Counted from the stretch's first letter, positions 35,438 through 43,932 are shown. The stretch: DNA of 64,000 nucleotides from Kribbella amoyensis (GCF_007828865.1 NZ_VIVK01000001.1:1488001-1552000); one strand, 5' to 3'. Made by a program: numbers and translations. The notes: generated by a model not told the origin, from the letters alone.

Positions 35438-37789
35438 CTAACTGGCGAGCGGTTCGGCGCCCGGTGCGGTGTCGTCGGCCGGGCCGGCGTCACGCTCCCG
35501 CAGCACGATCGCGTTACGGACGGTAGTGGGGTCGAGGGGGTAGCGGTTCCCGGTCGAGGGGACCTTGATGCCGTGGTCGGCGGCCAGGGTCTCCCGCAGC
35601 GCCTTGCCGGACAGGTTCTGGTACGGGGTCCAGTCCGGTGCGAGATCCCGCAGCAGGGCGGGCACGTCGGCGATGTTGACCGGGTCGGTGTTGAGGACTT
35701 CGTCCAGGTCGGCGAGCAGGTCGCGGGTCTCGATCTCGGGCCGGGCGTTGTCGGTCGGGGCGGGCATGTTGCGCTTCTTGATCGCGGCCAGCGACCGCTC
35801 GATCAGCGGCGTGACCTGGTCGTTGTCCTTGGCAACGGACAGGAAGTACCACTGGATGAACTCGAAGCGGGCGGCGGTGAAGCCCTTCGTGGCCGAGGTT
35901 CCCCGGTCCTTGCCGGGGATCAGGTCGGTCGCCTTGATCCCGGCCTTGTAGGCGCCCTGGCCGAGCAGGGCGTCGTTGGCGGTGTGGTCGGCGACGTAGA
36001 ACGCGATCCCGTTGGTGCAGTTGCGGGTGATGTCACGCGGGATCGACGTCGCGGTCGGCGCCTGGGTGGAGGTGATCAGGTGAATGCCGCGCTTGCGGCC
36101 GAGCTGCACGATCTGGGTGGCGTAGTAGCTGATCTCCTTGCCGTACTCGGCGTGGTTGTAGGCGACGTGTGCCTCTTCGAGCAGCGCCACGATCGGGTGC
36201 AGGCCGACGTTCTTGTCGGCGATCTGCCGGTTCACCTCGGGGATCTCGAACTTGTCGAGCAGGTCGCCGCGCGACTGCATCTCCTCGAACAGTTCCTTGA
36301 GGTCGTCGCGGATTTGGCGCATCGAGTCGTCGTCGGCGCCGCGCACGTAGCGCGAGCAGCGCGGCCGGAACCGCTCGAAGTCGAAGTTCATGTCCGGCAC
36401 CCAGATCCGCAGCTCTGCGGTCGGGTCGAGCGCGACTCCCATCATCGTGATCCGGGCGGCGCTGGACTTGCCCTGCTCCGGTGCGCCACCGACGATCGTG
36501 TTCCGTCCGGTGATCGGCATGTAGATCGCGTCGCCGCGCAGCGTGCGGCCTGCCGGGACGCCCTTGAACACGTCCACCAGGCCCTCTTCGAGCAGCGGGT
36601 ACGGTCCGGCGCCGTCGGCCAGCGCGCCCTTGTCGGCGACCCACAGGTCCAGGATTCCGGCCTCGTCGCCGACAGTCGGCCACACCTCGGAGGCGGCCCG
36701 GTGAAGACCGGTGGCCAGGTCGGTGCGGCGGCGACCGATCTCAGCAGCGGGCACACCGGCAGGCAGCCGCACCACGGCGTGAGTACCGCGCCCCAACTGG
36801 CGCGCCGGCGTGATGAACTGCAGCTTGTAGCCCTCCTTCAGGTAGCGGGTGATGTTGCCGATCCGCAGCGCGTCCAGCGCCAGCGCGATCGTGGACTCAT
36901 CCACCGTCGCCTCGTAGGTGTTGTCGCTGGTGGTGACGAGCCAGTTCGGCGGCTCCGCGCGGCGCTTGCCCTCGCGGTAGCAGGCCAGCACCAGCAGGAA
37001 CGGCAGCGCTATCACGAACAGGCCCCACACCAGCGACACGGCGGCGATCACGAACCCGATCACGGCGAAGAACCCAAGCCACACGCCGGTGAACGATCCG
37101 TTGCCGGTGAGCTTGGTCAGCACGGCGATCACGAACACCGCCAGCGGGATACCGATCAGCGTGGCGGCGAACACCTTCACCAGACCGATGAACAGCCGGG
37201 GCAGGTCCATCAGGCGCTTGTGGCGGCGCTCGGTGGCCATCTCCTTGCGGTCGGCCCACTCCTTCAGCGCCTCCCGGTCCCCGACCGCTTCGGCGGCCTT
37301 GATCTGGCGCCGGTAGACGCCCATCGTGGACGCGTCGTAGGCGCGCTTGGCGAACGACTCCACGCCCTGCACCACCGTCCAGGAGTGGCGCAGAACAGTC
37401 TTGCCCGCGGTCATGGTCGGCTCGTGGCCTTTGACCGCCACCGCCGCAGACTTCACCACGCGCACGGGTGCGGTCGCCCGTCGCACCACCAGCGCACCGC
37501 GCGTCTCCAACCGGCGGTCCAGTTCGGCCGACTCCTCGTCGGTCAGCACCTCGCCCTCGATCACCTCGGCGTCGCTGTGAACGTCGTCGGTGTCGTTCAC
37601 GGTGACCCGCTCGGCGTCGGCGTGAACGATGCCCTGAACGTCCTCCTGAACGTTCTCGTGAACGGCGTCCTGAACGGTCTCATGATCGGTCCCGTGAAGC
37701 CGGTGAACGTTGTTCGTGGTGGTGTCACGGTTGGTGTTCTGGTTGGTGTCACGGTCGTTCACGGCGTTCTCCTCCGGATCGTGGTTCAT
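35438..37789 (-). CDS. traB: TraB-type FtsK/SpoIIIE DNA translocase
   Basis: The 783-residue protein is the single conjugation motor of AICEs, which pumps double-stranded DNA between hyphae. The N-terminus (1-90) is polar with a four-residue periodicity (VQxx/VHxx). Four membrane helices follow at about 195-285 (LFIGLVKVFAATLIGIPLAVFVIAVL and after, in pieces). The FtsK ATPase core has Walker A GGAPEQGKSSAARI at about 435 and a Walker B-like LLEEAHVAYN. A winged-helix DNA-reading domain is expected at the C-terminus (LRETLAADHGIKVP). Its start overlaps the methyltransferase stop. Confidence 0.88.
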   Translation of the reverse strand: MNHDPEENAVNDRDTNQNTNRDTTTNNVHRLHGTDHETVQDAVHENVQEDVQGIVHADAERVTVNDTDDVHSDAEVIEGEVLTDEESAELDRRLETRGALVVRRATAPVRVVKSAAVAVKGHEPTMTAGKTVLRHSWTVVQGVESFAKRAYDASTMGVYRRQIKAAEAVGDREALKEWADRKEMATERRHKRLMDLPRLFIGLVKVFAATLIGIPLAVFVIAVLTKLTGNGSFTGVWLGFFAVIGFVIAAVSLVWGLFVIALPFLLVLACYREGKRRAEPPNWLVTTSDNTYEATVDESTIALALDALRIGNITRYLKEGYKLQFITPARQLGRGTHAVVRLPAGVPAAEIGRRRTDLATGLHRAASEVWPTVGDEAGILDLWVADKGALADGAGPYPLLEEGLVDVFKGVPAGRTLRGDAIYMPITGRNTIVGGAPEQGKSSAARITMMGVALDPTAELRIWVPDMNFDFERFRPRCSRYVRGADDDSMRQIRDDLKELFEEMQSRGDLLDKFEIPEVNRQIADKNVGLHPIVALLEEAHVAYNHAEYGKEISYYATQIVQLGRKRGIHLITSTQAPTATSIPRDITRNCTNGIAFYVADHTANDALLGQGAYKAGIKATDLIPGKDRGTSATKGFTAARFEFIQWYFLSVAKDNDQVTPLIERSLAAIKKRNMPAPTDNARPEIETRDLLADLDEVLNTDPVNIADVPALLRDLAPDWTPYQNLSGKALRETLAADHGIKVPSTGNRYPLDPTTVRNAIVLRERDAGPADDTAPGAEPLAS
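37578..37709. repeat. 12-bp periodic TGAACG repeats within traB (clt-like)
   Basis: TGAACG occurs at exactly 12-base spacing at 37623, 37635, 37647, 37659 and 37671. Degenerate copies continue the period at 37683 (tgatcg) and 37695 (tgaagc), and extra copies lie at 37578 and 37704. On the coding strand it reads GTTCA every four codons. In TraB systems the transfer locus clt consists of short direct repeats near traB that the protein's winged helix reads, so this is a candidate. Confidence 0.6.
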
Positions 37790-39354
37790 GCCGCCACCGC
37801 CTGCGCGCCGGCCAGGTCGCCTACGGAGTGCCCGAGCGATTCGGCCACGGCGGCGACTAGGTCACGGGCGGCGGGCGGGGTGACGGCGTTGCCGAGCTGG
37901 CGGACCTTCTCGCGCTTGTTCCCGAGCACGACGTAGCCGGGCGTGAACGCCATCCCGGCGCCGATCTCGTGCGGCTCCAGCATCCGGAACAGGCAGTCGT
38001 CCACGGCTGGGGTCGAGTACTCCAGCAGCGACTGGTGCCCGGCGGTCGTCAGTGTCCGCAGCGATTCACCGACCGGTGTGGACATCTCGGCACCGTCACC
38101 GGTGCTGGTGTTGTTGCGCATCACCAGCGCGAACCGGTCGTGGGAGGTGAATGTGCCGTGCGGGTCGTCGGTGGTGCGGGCGGTGGCGTTGCCGTAGTAG
38201 GGCATCAACAGGCCGTGGTGGTTGCCAGCGGCGGCGAAGGTGTCGAAGACCTGCCCGACACCCTTGGCGGTGTTGTTGGCCCGCAGCGGCACCACCAGCG
38301 CTTCGGTCTCGTTCGCGGTCCGGGTCCGCATCACGTCCAGGACCCCGGTCGCGGCGTCGTTCCACGTCCCGCCCGCAGGTACCAGCAGCGCGGATTCGTT
38401 GCGGGTCGTCTGGGTCCGCAGCACCGCCGTCACCGGCGCGGCCTGCTTGCCGTCGCGGCCCTCCATCGGCACCACCAGCGGCGCACCCTGCTTGGCCTGG
38501 CGCTCCAGCGCGGCAGCGATCCGGGCCATGGTCTTGTCGGCCAGCGGGCGCGCCTTGTCGCCGATCCGTTGACCGGGGATGGTCCAGTCGATCGCCGAGC
38601 TGGCGGGCAGCCAACCCGGCTCGAGCACCTGGTTGCGGCAGGTGACGCGCGGGCATCGCCACACGTACTGCGCCCGGTAGCGGCCCCATGCCTTGTCGGG
38701 CTTCTTCCACGCCTGCATCGCCCGCACGATCTCGTCACAGCCGGGGCAGTACGCGGCGGGCCGGGTCCACTGGTTCAGGTCCGGGCAGCGCGTCGCCTTC
38801 AGGTGCGCCACCGCGTAGAGCCGGTCGCGTGACTGAGGCGCGGGGCGCCCGCCGGCCTGGGCGTGCATCGAGTTCAGGTAGACCACGTGCAGGCAGTAGC
38901 CCAGCGCGTCCCACCCAGCCCGCCACGCGGGCCACATCACCCACTTGGCCGCGTCCACGACGTTCTCGATCACCACAGCGGCGTAGCGGTGGTACTCAGC
39001 GAACCGCAGCGGGTCGAACATCGACACCCGCGACCGTTCGGCCGCCTCCAGCGGCAACACCTGCCCGTACAGGTCCGGAGTCGAATCGACGTTGCGCTTG
39101 CGGCCCTTGGCCTGGGAGTGGTTCGTGCACTCCGGCGAGGCCCACAGCAGGTCCGTGCGCGGGTAGCGCGACGGGTCGACCTGCGACAGGTCGGCACAGT
39201 CGTGGTCGGCGCCGGGGTGGTTGGTGTTGTGGCTGTCCACCGCCAGCCGCCAGTGATTCGCCGCCATCCGCACCGTCACACCAGGCACCATCGCCGCACC
39301 GGTCGACGAGCCACCGGCACCACAGAACAGGTCGGTCATCGTCAGCCCACTCAT
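37786..39354 (-). CDS. C5-cytosine DNA methyltransferase
   Basis: The 522-residue enzyme has motif I LFCGAGGSSTGA, motif IV as ASPECTNHSQAKG (catalytic Cys kept, PEC in place of PCQ), motif VI VIENVVDAA, motif VIII QSRDRLYAV and the C-terminal motifs IX-X (LEPHEIGAGMAF, RQLGNAVTPPAARDL). A cysteine-rich insert (CPDLNQWTRPAAYCPGCDEI) may bind zinc. No restriction gene is adjacent, so it probably protects the element or its transfer. ATG 39354 overlaps the upstream stop (TGATG). Confidence 0.88.
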   Translation of the reverse strand: MSGLTMTDLFCGAGGSSTGAAMVPGVTVRMAANHWRLAVDSHNTNHPGADHDCADLSQVDPSRYPRTDLLWASPECTNHSQAKGRKRNVDSTPDLYGQVLPLEAAERSRVSMFDPLRFAEYHRYAAVVIENVVDAAKWVMWPAWRAGWDALGYCLHVVYLNSMHAQAGGRPAPQSRDRLYAVAHLKATRCPDLNQWTRPAAYCPGCDEIVRAMQAWKKPDKAWGRYRAQYVWRCPRVTCRNQVLEPGWLPASSAIDWTIPGQRIGDKARPLADKTMARIAAALERQAKQGAPLVVPMEGRDGKQAAPVTAVLRTQTTRNESALLVPAGGTWNDAATGVLDVMRTRTANETEALVVPLRANNTAKGVGQVFDTFAAAGNHHGLLMPYYGNATARTTDDPHGTFTSHDRFALVMRNNTSTGDGAEMSTPVGESLRTLTTAGHQSLLEYSTPAVDDCLFRMLEPHEIGAGMAFTPGYVVLGNKREKVRQLGNAVTPPAARDLVAAVAESLGHSVGDLAGAQAVAA

Positions 39355-40079
39355 CAGGCCACCGCCTTCTCGATCGAAGTGACCGCAGGAACAGCAACCA
39401 GCTGGTCGCGGACACCGGCGGCCACCTTGGCCGACAGCCCCGCAGAACAACCCGTCGTCTTGCGCGCCCACGCCGGGCTCACCTCATCGGCGGTGATCTC
39501 CGGGTCGGCCTTGGCCAGGCCCTCGGCCACGTAGTCGGCCAGCAACATCCGGCCCGCCTTGGCACCCTTGCCCGGCTTCTTGCGCGGCTGTGACGGCTTG
39601 CGCGGCGGCCGGGGAGCTGCGGTCTTGGTGATCGCCTCGGGAGATGCCCCCGCCTCCGGGTCAGGCGCCGATTCGAGCGCGACCGGCGCGGGGGGCATCT
39701 CCTGGGTCACCACCGGCACCGGCACCGTCAGCGGCTCAGCGGCCTTGTGCGGGTCGGCCAGCGCGGCGGCCTGCTCGGCCCGAAGCACCGCTTCGGTCAG
39801 CCGGTCCCGCAGCACCGGAGCAGTCTCGGCCGCGCAGAACACCAGCAGCGGCGGCACCGAGTGCAACACGATCCCGGCCAGGTCGCCCTTGCCGAACGAG
39901 GCCCACGTGTTCATCACGTAGGTCGCGGCGAAGGCGAACCGCTTCGTACGGCGGATCCACGGACCGGCGTCGCTGACCTGGTACCGGGCGGTGATCTGCT
40001 CGGCCCGAAGGACAGCGATCAGCACCAGCGACACCATCGGGTCCAGCAGCCAGGCCGCGATCCACGGCAGCGATCCCAC
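39354..40079 (-). CDS. Spd/DUF2637-like membrane protein, probably 5'-truncated
   Basis: The 241-residue frame has LLDPMVSLVLIAVLRAEQITARYQ, WIRRTKRFAFAATYVMNTW and VLHSVPPLLVFCAAETAPVLRDRLTEAV, the second half of the membrane part of plasmid-spread/DUF2637-type proteins. A Pro/Lys-rich linker and a C-terminal HTH-like segment (DYVAEGLAKADPEITADEV) follow. In homologues further helices precede the LLDP segment; here the frame opens with GTG 40079 and hits an in-frame stop at 40125. The adjoining DNA switches to lower G+C, so the 5' part was probably lost by rearrangement. Confidence 0.6.
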   Translation of the reverse strand: MGSLPWIAAWLLDPMVSLVLIAVLRAEQITARYQVSDAGPWIRRTKRFAFAATYVMNTWASFGKGDLAGIVLHSVPPLLVFCAAETAPVLRDRLTEAVLRAEQAAALADPHKAAEPLTVPVPVVTQEMPPAPVALESAPDPEAGASPEAITKTAAPRPPRKPSQPRKKPGKGAKAGRMLLADYVAEGLAKADPEITADEVSPAWARKTTGCSAGLSAKVAAGVRDQLVAVPAVTSIEKAVA

Positions 40080-40088
40080 CGGGGGCGC

Positions 40089-40808
40089 ATGCTGGGGAGG
40101 ATAATCGAAGACGCGTCTCAGAGTCTAAACGGCGACACCCCGCCGGACGAAGTCATGGCTCGCGTTAGATTCACCGTCAAGGCGACGGGGGGACGCACAT
40201 ATTCGAGTGACACGTCGTCAGCACTTCTTGCTCCAGATGGGGTGCTAAGCCGAGCGTGGGTCAGCGAATTTGAGGCGGACATGTCGAACTATTCGACCAA
40301 TGCGCGCATTTCCGTCACTATCCAGCATGGCGATTCTAGTTACTCGAATGAAGCGCAGGTATCCGGCAATGATCGAGCATGGGTCGCCTCGACGATGGCG
40401 CGGATCGAAGAATGGGTGGCCGATCTTAAGCGGCAGTACGTGCCGTCTCGATGGCTACTGATTGGTGCCGCCGTCAGTGTCTTCGTGTCTTTCGCAGGAT
40501 TTGCCGCTGTGTTCGGCTGGCGCTTGTTGCAGATATTCGACTACCCTCCGGGTTCAACTGGGCGGACGGTGACAGGACTCGCGGTCGGAGTAGTCGGGGC
40601 TCTCGGGCTCGGCGCGGGACTCTGGATGGCAACCAATGCTCCAGATAAGCTGAGAGAGATATGGCCCGCAGTTGAGATGCGCACGGGAAGGGATTCGGAA
40701 AGCCCCGAGGAGTCGGGTCGCAGGAAGCTCAGATTTCTAGCGGTCGAAATCGCCATCCCTTTTGCGCTTATGATACTGGGATTGGCTATTCCTCCATTGC
40801 TCAAATAG
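40089..40808 (+). CDS. Uncharacterised three-helix membrane protein, AICE cargo
   Basis: The 239-residue protein has no recognised family. The first about 115 residues are soluble and beta-rich (ARVRFTVKATGG, ARISVTIQHGDSSY). Three membrane helices follow at about 121-145, 160-182 and 213-236, with a charged loop between the last two. Codon use is unlike the neighbours, with many A/T-ending codons and G+C in the mid-50s percent, so it was acquired separately. It lies opposite to all other AICE genes, next to attR and the truncated Spd-like gene. ATG 40089 has no clear ribosome site; ATG 40155 is an alternative. A defence or entry-exclusion role is conceivable but unsupported. Confidence 0.6.
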   Translation: MLGRIIEDASQSLNGDTPPDEVMARVRFTVKATGGRTYSSDTSSALLAPDGVLSRAWVSEFEADMSNYSTNARISVTIQHGDSSYSNEAQVSGNDRAWVASTMARIEEWVADLKRQYVPSRWLLIGAAVSVFVSFAGFAAVFGWRLLQIFDYPPGSTGRTVTGLAVGVVGALGLGAGLWMATNAPDKLREIWPAVEMRTGRDSESPEESGRRKLRFLAVEIAIPFALMILGLAIPPLLK

Positions 40809-41190
40809 CGAGGCCGCCTGAATATGGCCAGGCGCCTAGGTTCACGTCGAGCGGCCGCTGCACGCTCGCATTGAGGAGCACCGGTCCCGCGATGCGGAGA
40901 CGAAGAAGCTCTCGAATCGACCGTGCTCCACTACACAACTGGGCTGTAGGGGTGTGCTCATCATCTAGAAGCGGGTCCAACAACCCGAAGGACCCGCCTC
41001 TGGTCCCCCATCGGCGGCTAGCCATCACCCATACGCCTCGTGAACCTGCTGGAACGCCCTGGCCGCCGACTGCAGAGGAGCTGGGTCTCAAAACGGGTCT
41101 CATCCACCTCCGTCCGTAGCCGTTCATTGGGGTCCACTCCTTCCTTCCATCAGGCCTGGCGAGCCACAGTTGAATCCGCCCGAACGACTG
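40809..41190. other. Gene-free right end of the AICE
   Basis: About 380 bases of intermediate G+C separate the cargo gene from attR. A perfect 8-bp hairpin (gcgggtcc/ggacccgc, 40970-40996) may end cargo transcription. A minus-strand open frame of about 108 codons here has no domain and poor codon bias, so it is not called. Confidence 0.45.
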
Positions 41191-41220
41191 TGCGACGACC
41201 CACCGAGCGGCCGCAGTCGC
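41191..41220. other. attR of the integrative element
   Basis: The sequence is 28/30 identical to attL, with 22 identical bases at 41199-41220. Its left flank differs from the htrA terminator, as expected for the phage-type attP arm, while the right flank returns to high-G+C chromosome before the DinB-family gene. Confidence 0.8.
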
Positions 41221-41231
41221 TCTCTTCTGCG

Positions 41232-41243
41232 CGGTAATTACCG
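41232..41243. promoter_or_regulatory. Perfect palindrome CGGTAATTACCG
   Basis: A 12-bp perfect palindrome lies 38 bases before the DinB-family start and 12 bases outside attR. It could be an operator for that gene. The bound regulator is unknown. Confidence 0.35.
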
Positions 41244-41280
41244 TGCGGCCCGGCCCGTCGAGGCGCTAGCGTGCGCGGGC

Positions 41281-41793
41281 ATGACGCTATCTCGGGAACG
41301 ACCGCCCTTCGTCGCGGACGAACGGACCCAGCTGGTCGGCTGGCTGGACATGCAGCGGGCCCTGGTCCGATGGAAGTGCGAAGGGCTGAAGCCGGAGGAC
41401 GAGCGGCGGGTGGTCCTGCCGACGTCGCCGTTGATGACGGCGAGCGGCCTGGTCTCGCACATGCGATGGACCGAGCACTGCTGGTTCGAGGTGTTGTTCC
41501 TCGGCGGGTCTTCGGAGGGAAATCCGCAGTTCCAGGAGGAGCCCGAGGACGCGGACATGATGGTGGACGCGCCACTCGCGCAGCTGCTGGACGAGTTCGA
41601 GGCCCAGTGCGCGCGGTCCAACGAGATCATCGCCGCGCACTCCCTCGACGAGACCGGCAAGCACCCGGACTTCGCCTCGGGGCAGTCGACCCTGCGGTGG
41701 ATGGTGCTGCACATGCTCGAGGAGACCGCGCGGCACGTCGGCCACCTGGACACGATCCGCGAACTCCTCGACGGTGAGACGGGGTACTTCTAG
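41281..41793 (+). CDS. DinB-family protein (DUF664-like)
   Basis: The 170-residue protein has the four-helix DinB/YfiT fold of putative metal-dependent, thiol-using enzymes. The expected His residues appear in HMRWTEHCWF and in the C-terminal HMLEETARHVGHLD. Members often act as thiol S-transferases with mycothiol or bacillithiol. ATG 41281 begins MTLSRERPPF. After AICE excision this gene would lie directly downstream of htrA's terminator. Confidence 0.82.
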   Translation: MTLSRERPPFVADERTQLVGWLDMQRALVRWKCEGLKPEDERRVVLPTSPLMTASGLVSHMRWTEHCWFEVLFLGGSSEGNPQFQEEPEDADMMVDAPLAQLLDEFEAQCARSNEIIAAHSLDETGKHPDFASGQSTLRWMVLHMLEETARHVGHLDTIRELLDGETGYF

Positions 41794-41820
41794 GCCGCGC
41801 CGACGCGGGACACTGGTCGG

Positions 41821-42531
41821 GTGACTGCCGACATCCGCCGGGCCGGTGACCGGTTCCGGACGACGTACGATTGGCTCGACGCGCGGCACTCGTTCTCGTT
41901 CGGCCGGTACTACGATCCCGCGAACGTCGGCTTCGGCGCGTTGCTGGTGCACAACGACGAGGTGGTTGCGCCCGGCACCGGGTACGACCCGCATCCGCAC
42001 CAGGACCTCGAGATCGTCACCTGGGTCCTGAGCGGGGCCCTGGTGCACGAGGACTCCGAGGGGAACAGCGGCATCGTCCGGCCCGGGCTCGCGCAGCGGA
42101 TGAGCGCGGGATCCGGGGTCCGGCACTCGGAGAAGAACGACGCGGGCGAACCCGTCCACTACGTGCAGATGTGGGTCCGCCCGGACGAGGTCGACCTGGT
42201 CCCGTCGTACCAGCAGGCCGAGGTGGACGACGTCCTCGCGACCGGCGAGCTGGTCCCGATCGCGTCCGGGTTGCCGCGGCACCGGGACACGACCGCGATC
42301 CGGATCAACCAGCGCGACGCCGGGATGTCGGTGGCCCGGTTGCGGCCGGACTCCTCGATCCAGCTGCCGGTGGCGCCGTACGTCCATCTCTTTGTTGCTG
42401 TGGGCACCATTGAGCTGGAGGGCGCCGGGCAGCTGCGGGACGGGGACGCCGCCCGGGTGGTCGCCGCCGACGGTCAGCGGGTCACGGCCGGTCCGGACGG
42501 CGCCGAGGTCCTGGTCTGGGAGATGCGCTAG
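41821..42531 (+). CDS. Pirin-family bicupin
   Basis: The 236-residue protein has the pirin N-terminal cupin with metal ligands in PHPHQDLEIVTWVLSG, the later His in RHSEKN, and a second degenerate cupin (VAPYVHLFVAVGTIEL). YhhW-like pirins can act as quercetinases or redox-sensitive regulators. GTG 41821 begins the fold. Its stop overlaps that of the convergent mutarotase gene. Confidence 0.88.
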   Translation: MTADIRRAGDRFRTTYDWLDARHSFSFGRYYDPANVGFGALLVHNDEVVAPGTGYDPHPHQDLEIVTWVLSGALVHEDSEGNSGIVRPGLAQRMSAGSGVRHSEKNDAGEPVHYVQMWVRPDEVDLVPSYQQAEVDDVLATGELVPIASGLPRHRDTTAIRINQRDAGMSVARLRPDSSIQLPVAPYVHLFVAVGTIELEGAGQLRDGDAARVVAADGQRVTAGPDGAEVLVWEMR

Positions 42532-42866
42532 CTGCCCAGCTGGTCCTGCTCGGACATCGTCCAGACGTGCCGCAGGGCCTGTCCGGCCGCGCCGTCCGGG
42601 TTCGCCGCGAAGCCCTCGACGAACTGGCTCATGTGCTGCTGCCAGCGCTGGTCGACCGGGTCGGTGGCGAGGACCGCGACGGCGGCCTCGAAGTCGTCGC
42701 AGTCGACCAGGTGGAACAGGTCGCGACCGCTGCGCCAGATGCTCCAGTCCCGGATCCCGGCGGCGCGCATCACCGCGATCAGTTCGGGCCAGACGCGGGC
42801 GTGCTCGCGTTCGTACGACTCTTCGGTCCCGGGCAGCAGCCGGCTGTGCAGGGCTAGGCGATTCAC
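42528..42866 (-). CDS. rhaM: L-rhamnose mutarotase
   Basis: The 112-residue protein is a dimeric ferredoxin-like-fold sugar mutarotase that interconverts alpha and beta anomers. LHSRLLPGTEESYEREHARVWPELIAVMRAAGIRDWSIW (split) contains the His and the paired aromatic region of RhaM/RhaU. GTG 42866 is used. It stands alone, convergent with the pirin gene, so a fucose-type substrate is also possible given the deoxyhexose-like locus at 54-62 kb. Confidence 0.82.
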   Translation of the reverse strand: MNRLALHSRLLPGTEESYEREHARVWPELIAVMRAAGIRDWSIWRSGRDLFHLVDCDDFEAAVAVLATDPVDQRWQQHMSQFVEGFAANPDGAAGQALRHVWTMSEQDQLGS

Positions 42867-42992
42867 ACCGCCGCACCCTACCCCCGCAGTGATCGAACCG
42901 TTACGCGATCCTGCTGTGATCGTCTCGACGCGGACGGTATCCGGCTGGCAGGTTTGGGGAGCTGTTCTGGCAACCGGATTCCAGGAGCGTGG

Positions 42993-43784
42993 ATGGTCGA
43001 GCGGAACACCCCGTGGCCGGCGGGAACGCCGAACTGGGTCGACCTGGCCGCGGACAACGCCGAGGCGGCCGCGGTGTTCTACGCCGGACTGTTCGGCTGG
43101 GACTGCGAGTACCAGGGCTCCCGGGACTACTGGGTCTGCAAGCTCGCCGGTGAGGACGTCGGCGGGATCGGTCCGAAGCACCCCGGGACCGAGGACCGGC
43201 CGAGCCGCTGGACCACGTACCTGGCCGCGCCGCACGTCGACCGGACCGCGGCCAGGATCGTCGACCGGGGCGGCGAGCTCCTGGTCCCGCCGACCGACGT
43301 CGCCGTGCACGGCCGGATGGCGATCGCCGCCGACCCGAACGGCGCGATCTTCGGGATCTGGCAGGCCGGCGAGCACATCGGTTCGACCCAGCGCGCGGTG
43401 CCCGGCACGCTGGTCTGGAGCGAGGCGCTGAGCGACGGGTACGACGCCGCGAAGGCGTTCTACCCGGCCGTCTTCGGCTACCGGGTCGAGGAGATCGGCT
43501 CGAACTACTCCCCCGGCGAACAGTTCGACGACGCCCGGTACGCCGCCTTCTACGTCACCGACCACCCGGTCGCGGGGGCCGGCGAGCTGCATCCCGGGAT
43601 GCCGGCCGGGACCGCGCCGCACTGGCTGCCCTACTTCGCGGTGGCCGGCACCGACGCGATCGCGGATCAGGTCCAGCGGATGGGCGGCAAGCTGATCGGC
43701 GATCCGCTGGACACCGACTTCGGCCGGATGGCGGTGCTCCAGGATCCCGAGTCGGCCGTCTTCGCGGTGATCGAGCTCGGCTGA
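42993..43784 (+). CDS. Two-domain VOC/glyoxalase-like protein
   Basis: The 263-residue protein consists of two vicinal-oxygen-chelate modules (about 8-125 and 135-262). Each has the typical start (PNWVDLAADNAEAAAVFYAGLFGW; VWSEALSDGYDAAKAFYPAVFGY, in part) and end (ADPNGAIFGIWQ; QDPESAVFAVIE). Such proteins are often annotated as hydroxylase-like CFP32 homologues. Ligand unknown. ATG 42993 follows AGGAG. Confidence 0.85.
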   Translation: MVERNTPWPAGTPNWVDLAADNAEAAAVFYAGLFGWDCEYQGSRDYWVCKLAGEDVGGIGPKHPGTEDRPSRWTTYLAAPHVDRTAARIVDRGGELLVPPTDVAVHGRMAIAADPNGAIFGIWQAGEHIGSTQRAVPGTLVWSEALSDGYDAAKAFYPAVFGYRVEEIGSNYSPGEQFDDARYAAFYVTDHPVAGAGELHPGMPAGTAPHWLPYFAVAGTDAIADQVQRMGGKLIGDPLDTDFGRMAVLQDPESAVFAVIELG

Positions 43785-43932
43785 CCAAGAACCCTAGATC
43801 GAGGTCAACTCCTGGGGCCCGGCAGGCGTCGTAGTAGTCGTGCCCGGTCGCGGACCTTGGCCCGCATGGCAGGCTGGGCACGCCGAAGACCGGTTCGGAA
43901 CTGCCAACTGCCGCCGTGCGAGAGTGGAGCCC

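Larger units (their letters stand above)
29484..41220. mobile_element. Actinomycete integrative and conjugative element (AICE), about 11.7 kb
   Basis: The element is bounded by attL and attR repeats. It carries tyrosine integrase, excisionase, a DUF3987 protein and a prim-pol as replication proteins, small zinc-binding proteins, a TraB/FtsK-type translocase for double-stranded DNA transfer, a C5-methyltransferase and a Spd/DUF2637-like gene, all on the minus strand. A single A+T-richer cargo gene lies on the plus strand near attR. Missing compared with pSAM2-type elements are a Pra-like activator, KorSA-type repressor and NUDIX gene. The Spd-like gene appears 5'-truncated, so transfer ability is uncertain. 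Confidence 0.88.

Noticed and set aside
40801-41127. Minus-strand open frame of about 108 codons at the right end of the AICE
   Set aside because: It overlaps the cargo gene end, has no ribosome site or recognisable motif, and codon use is not gene-like.
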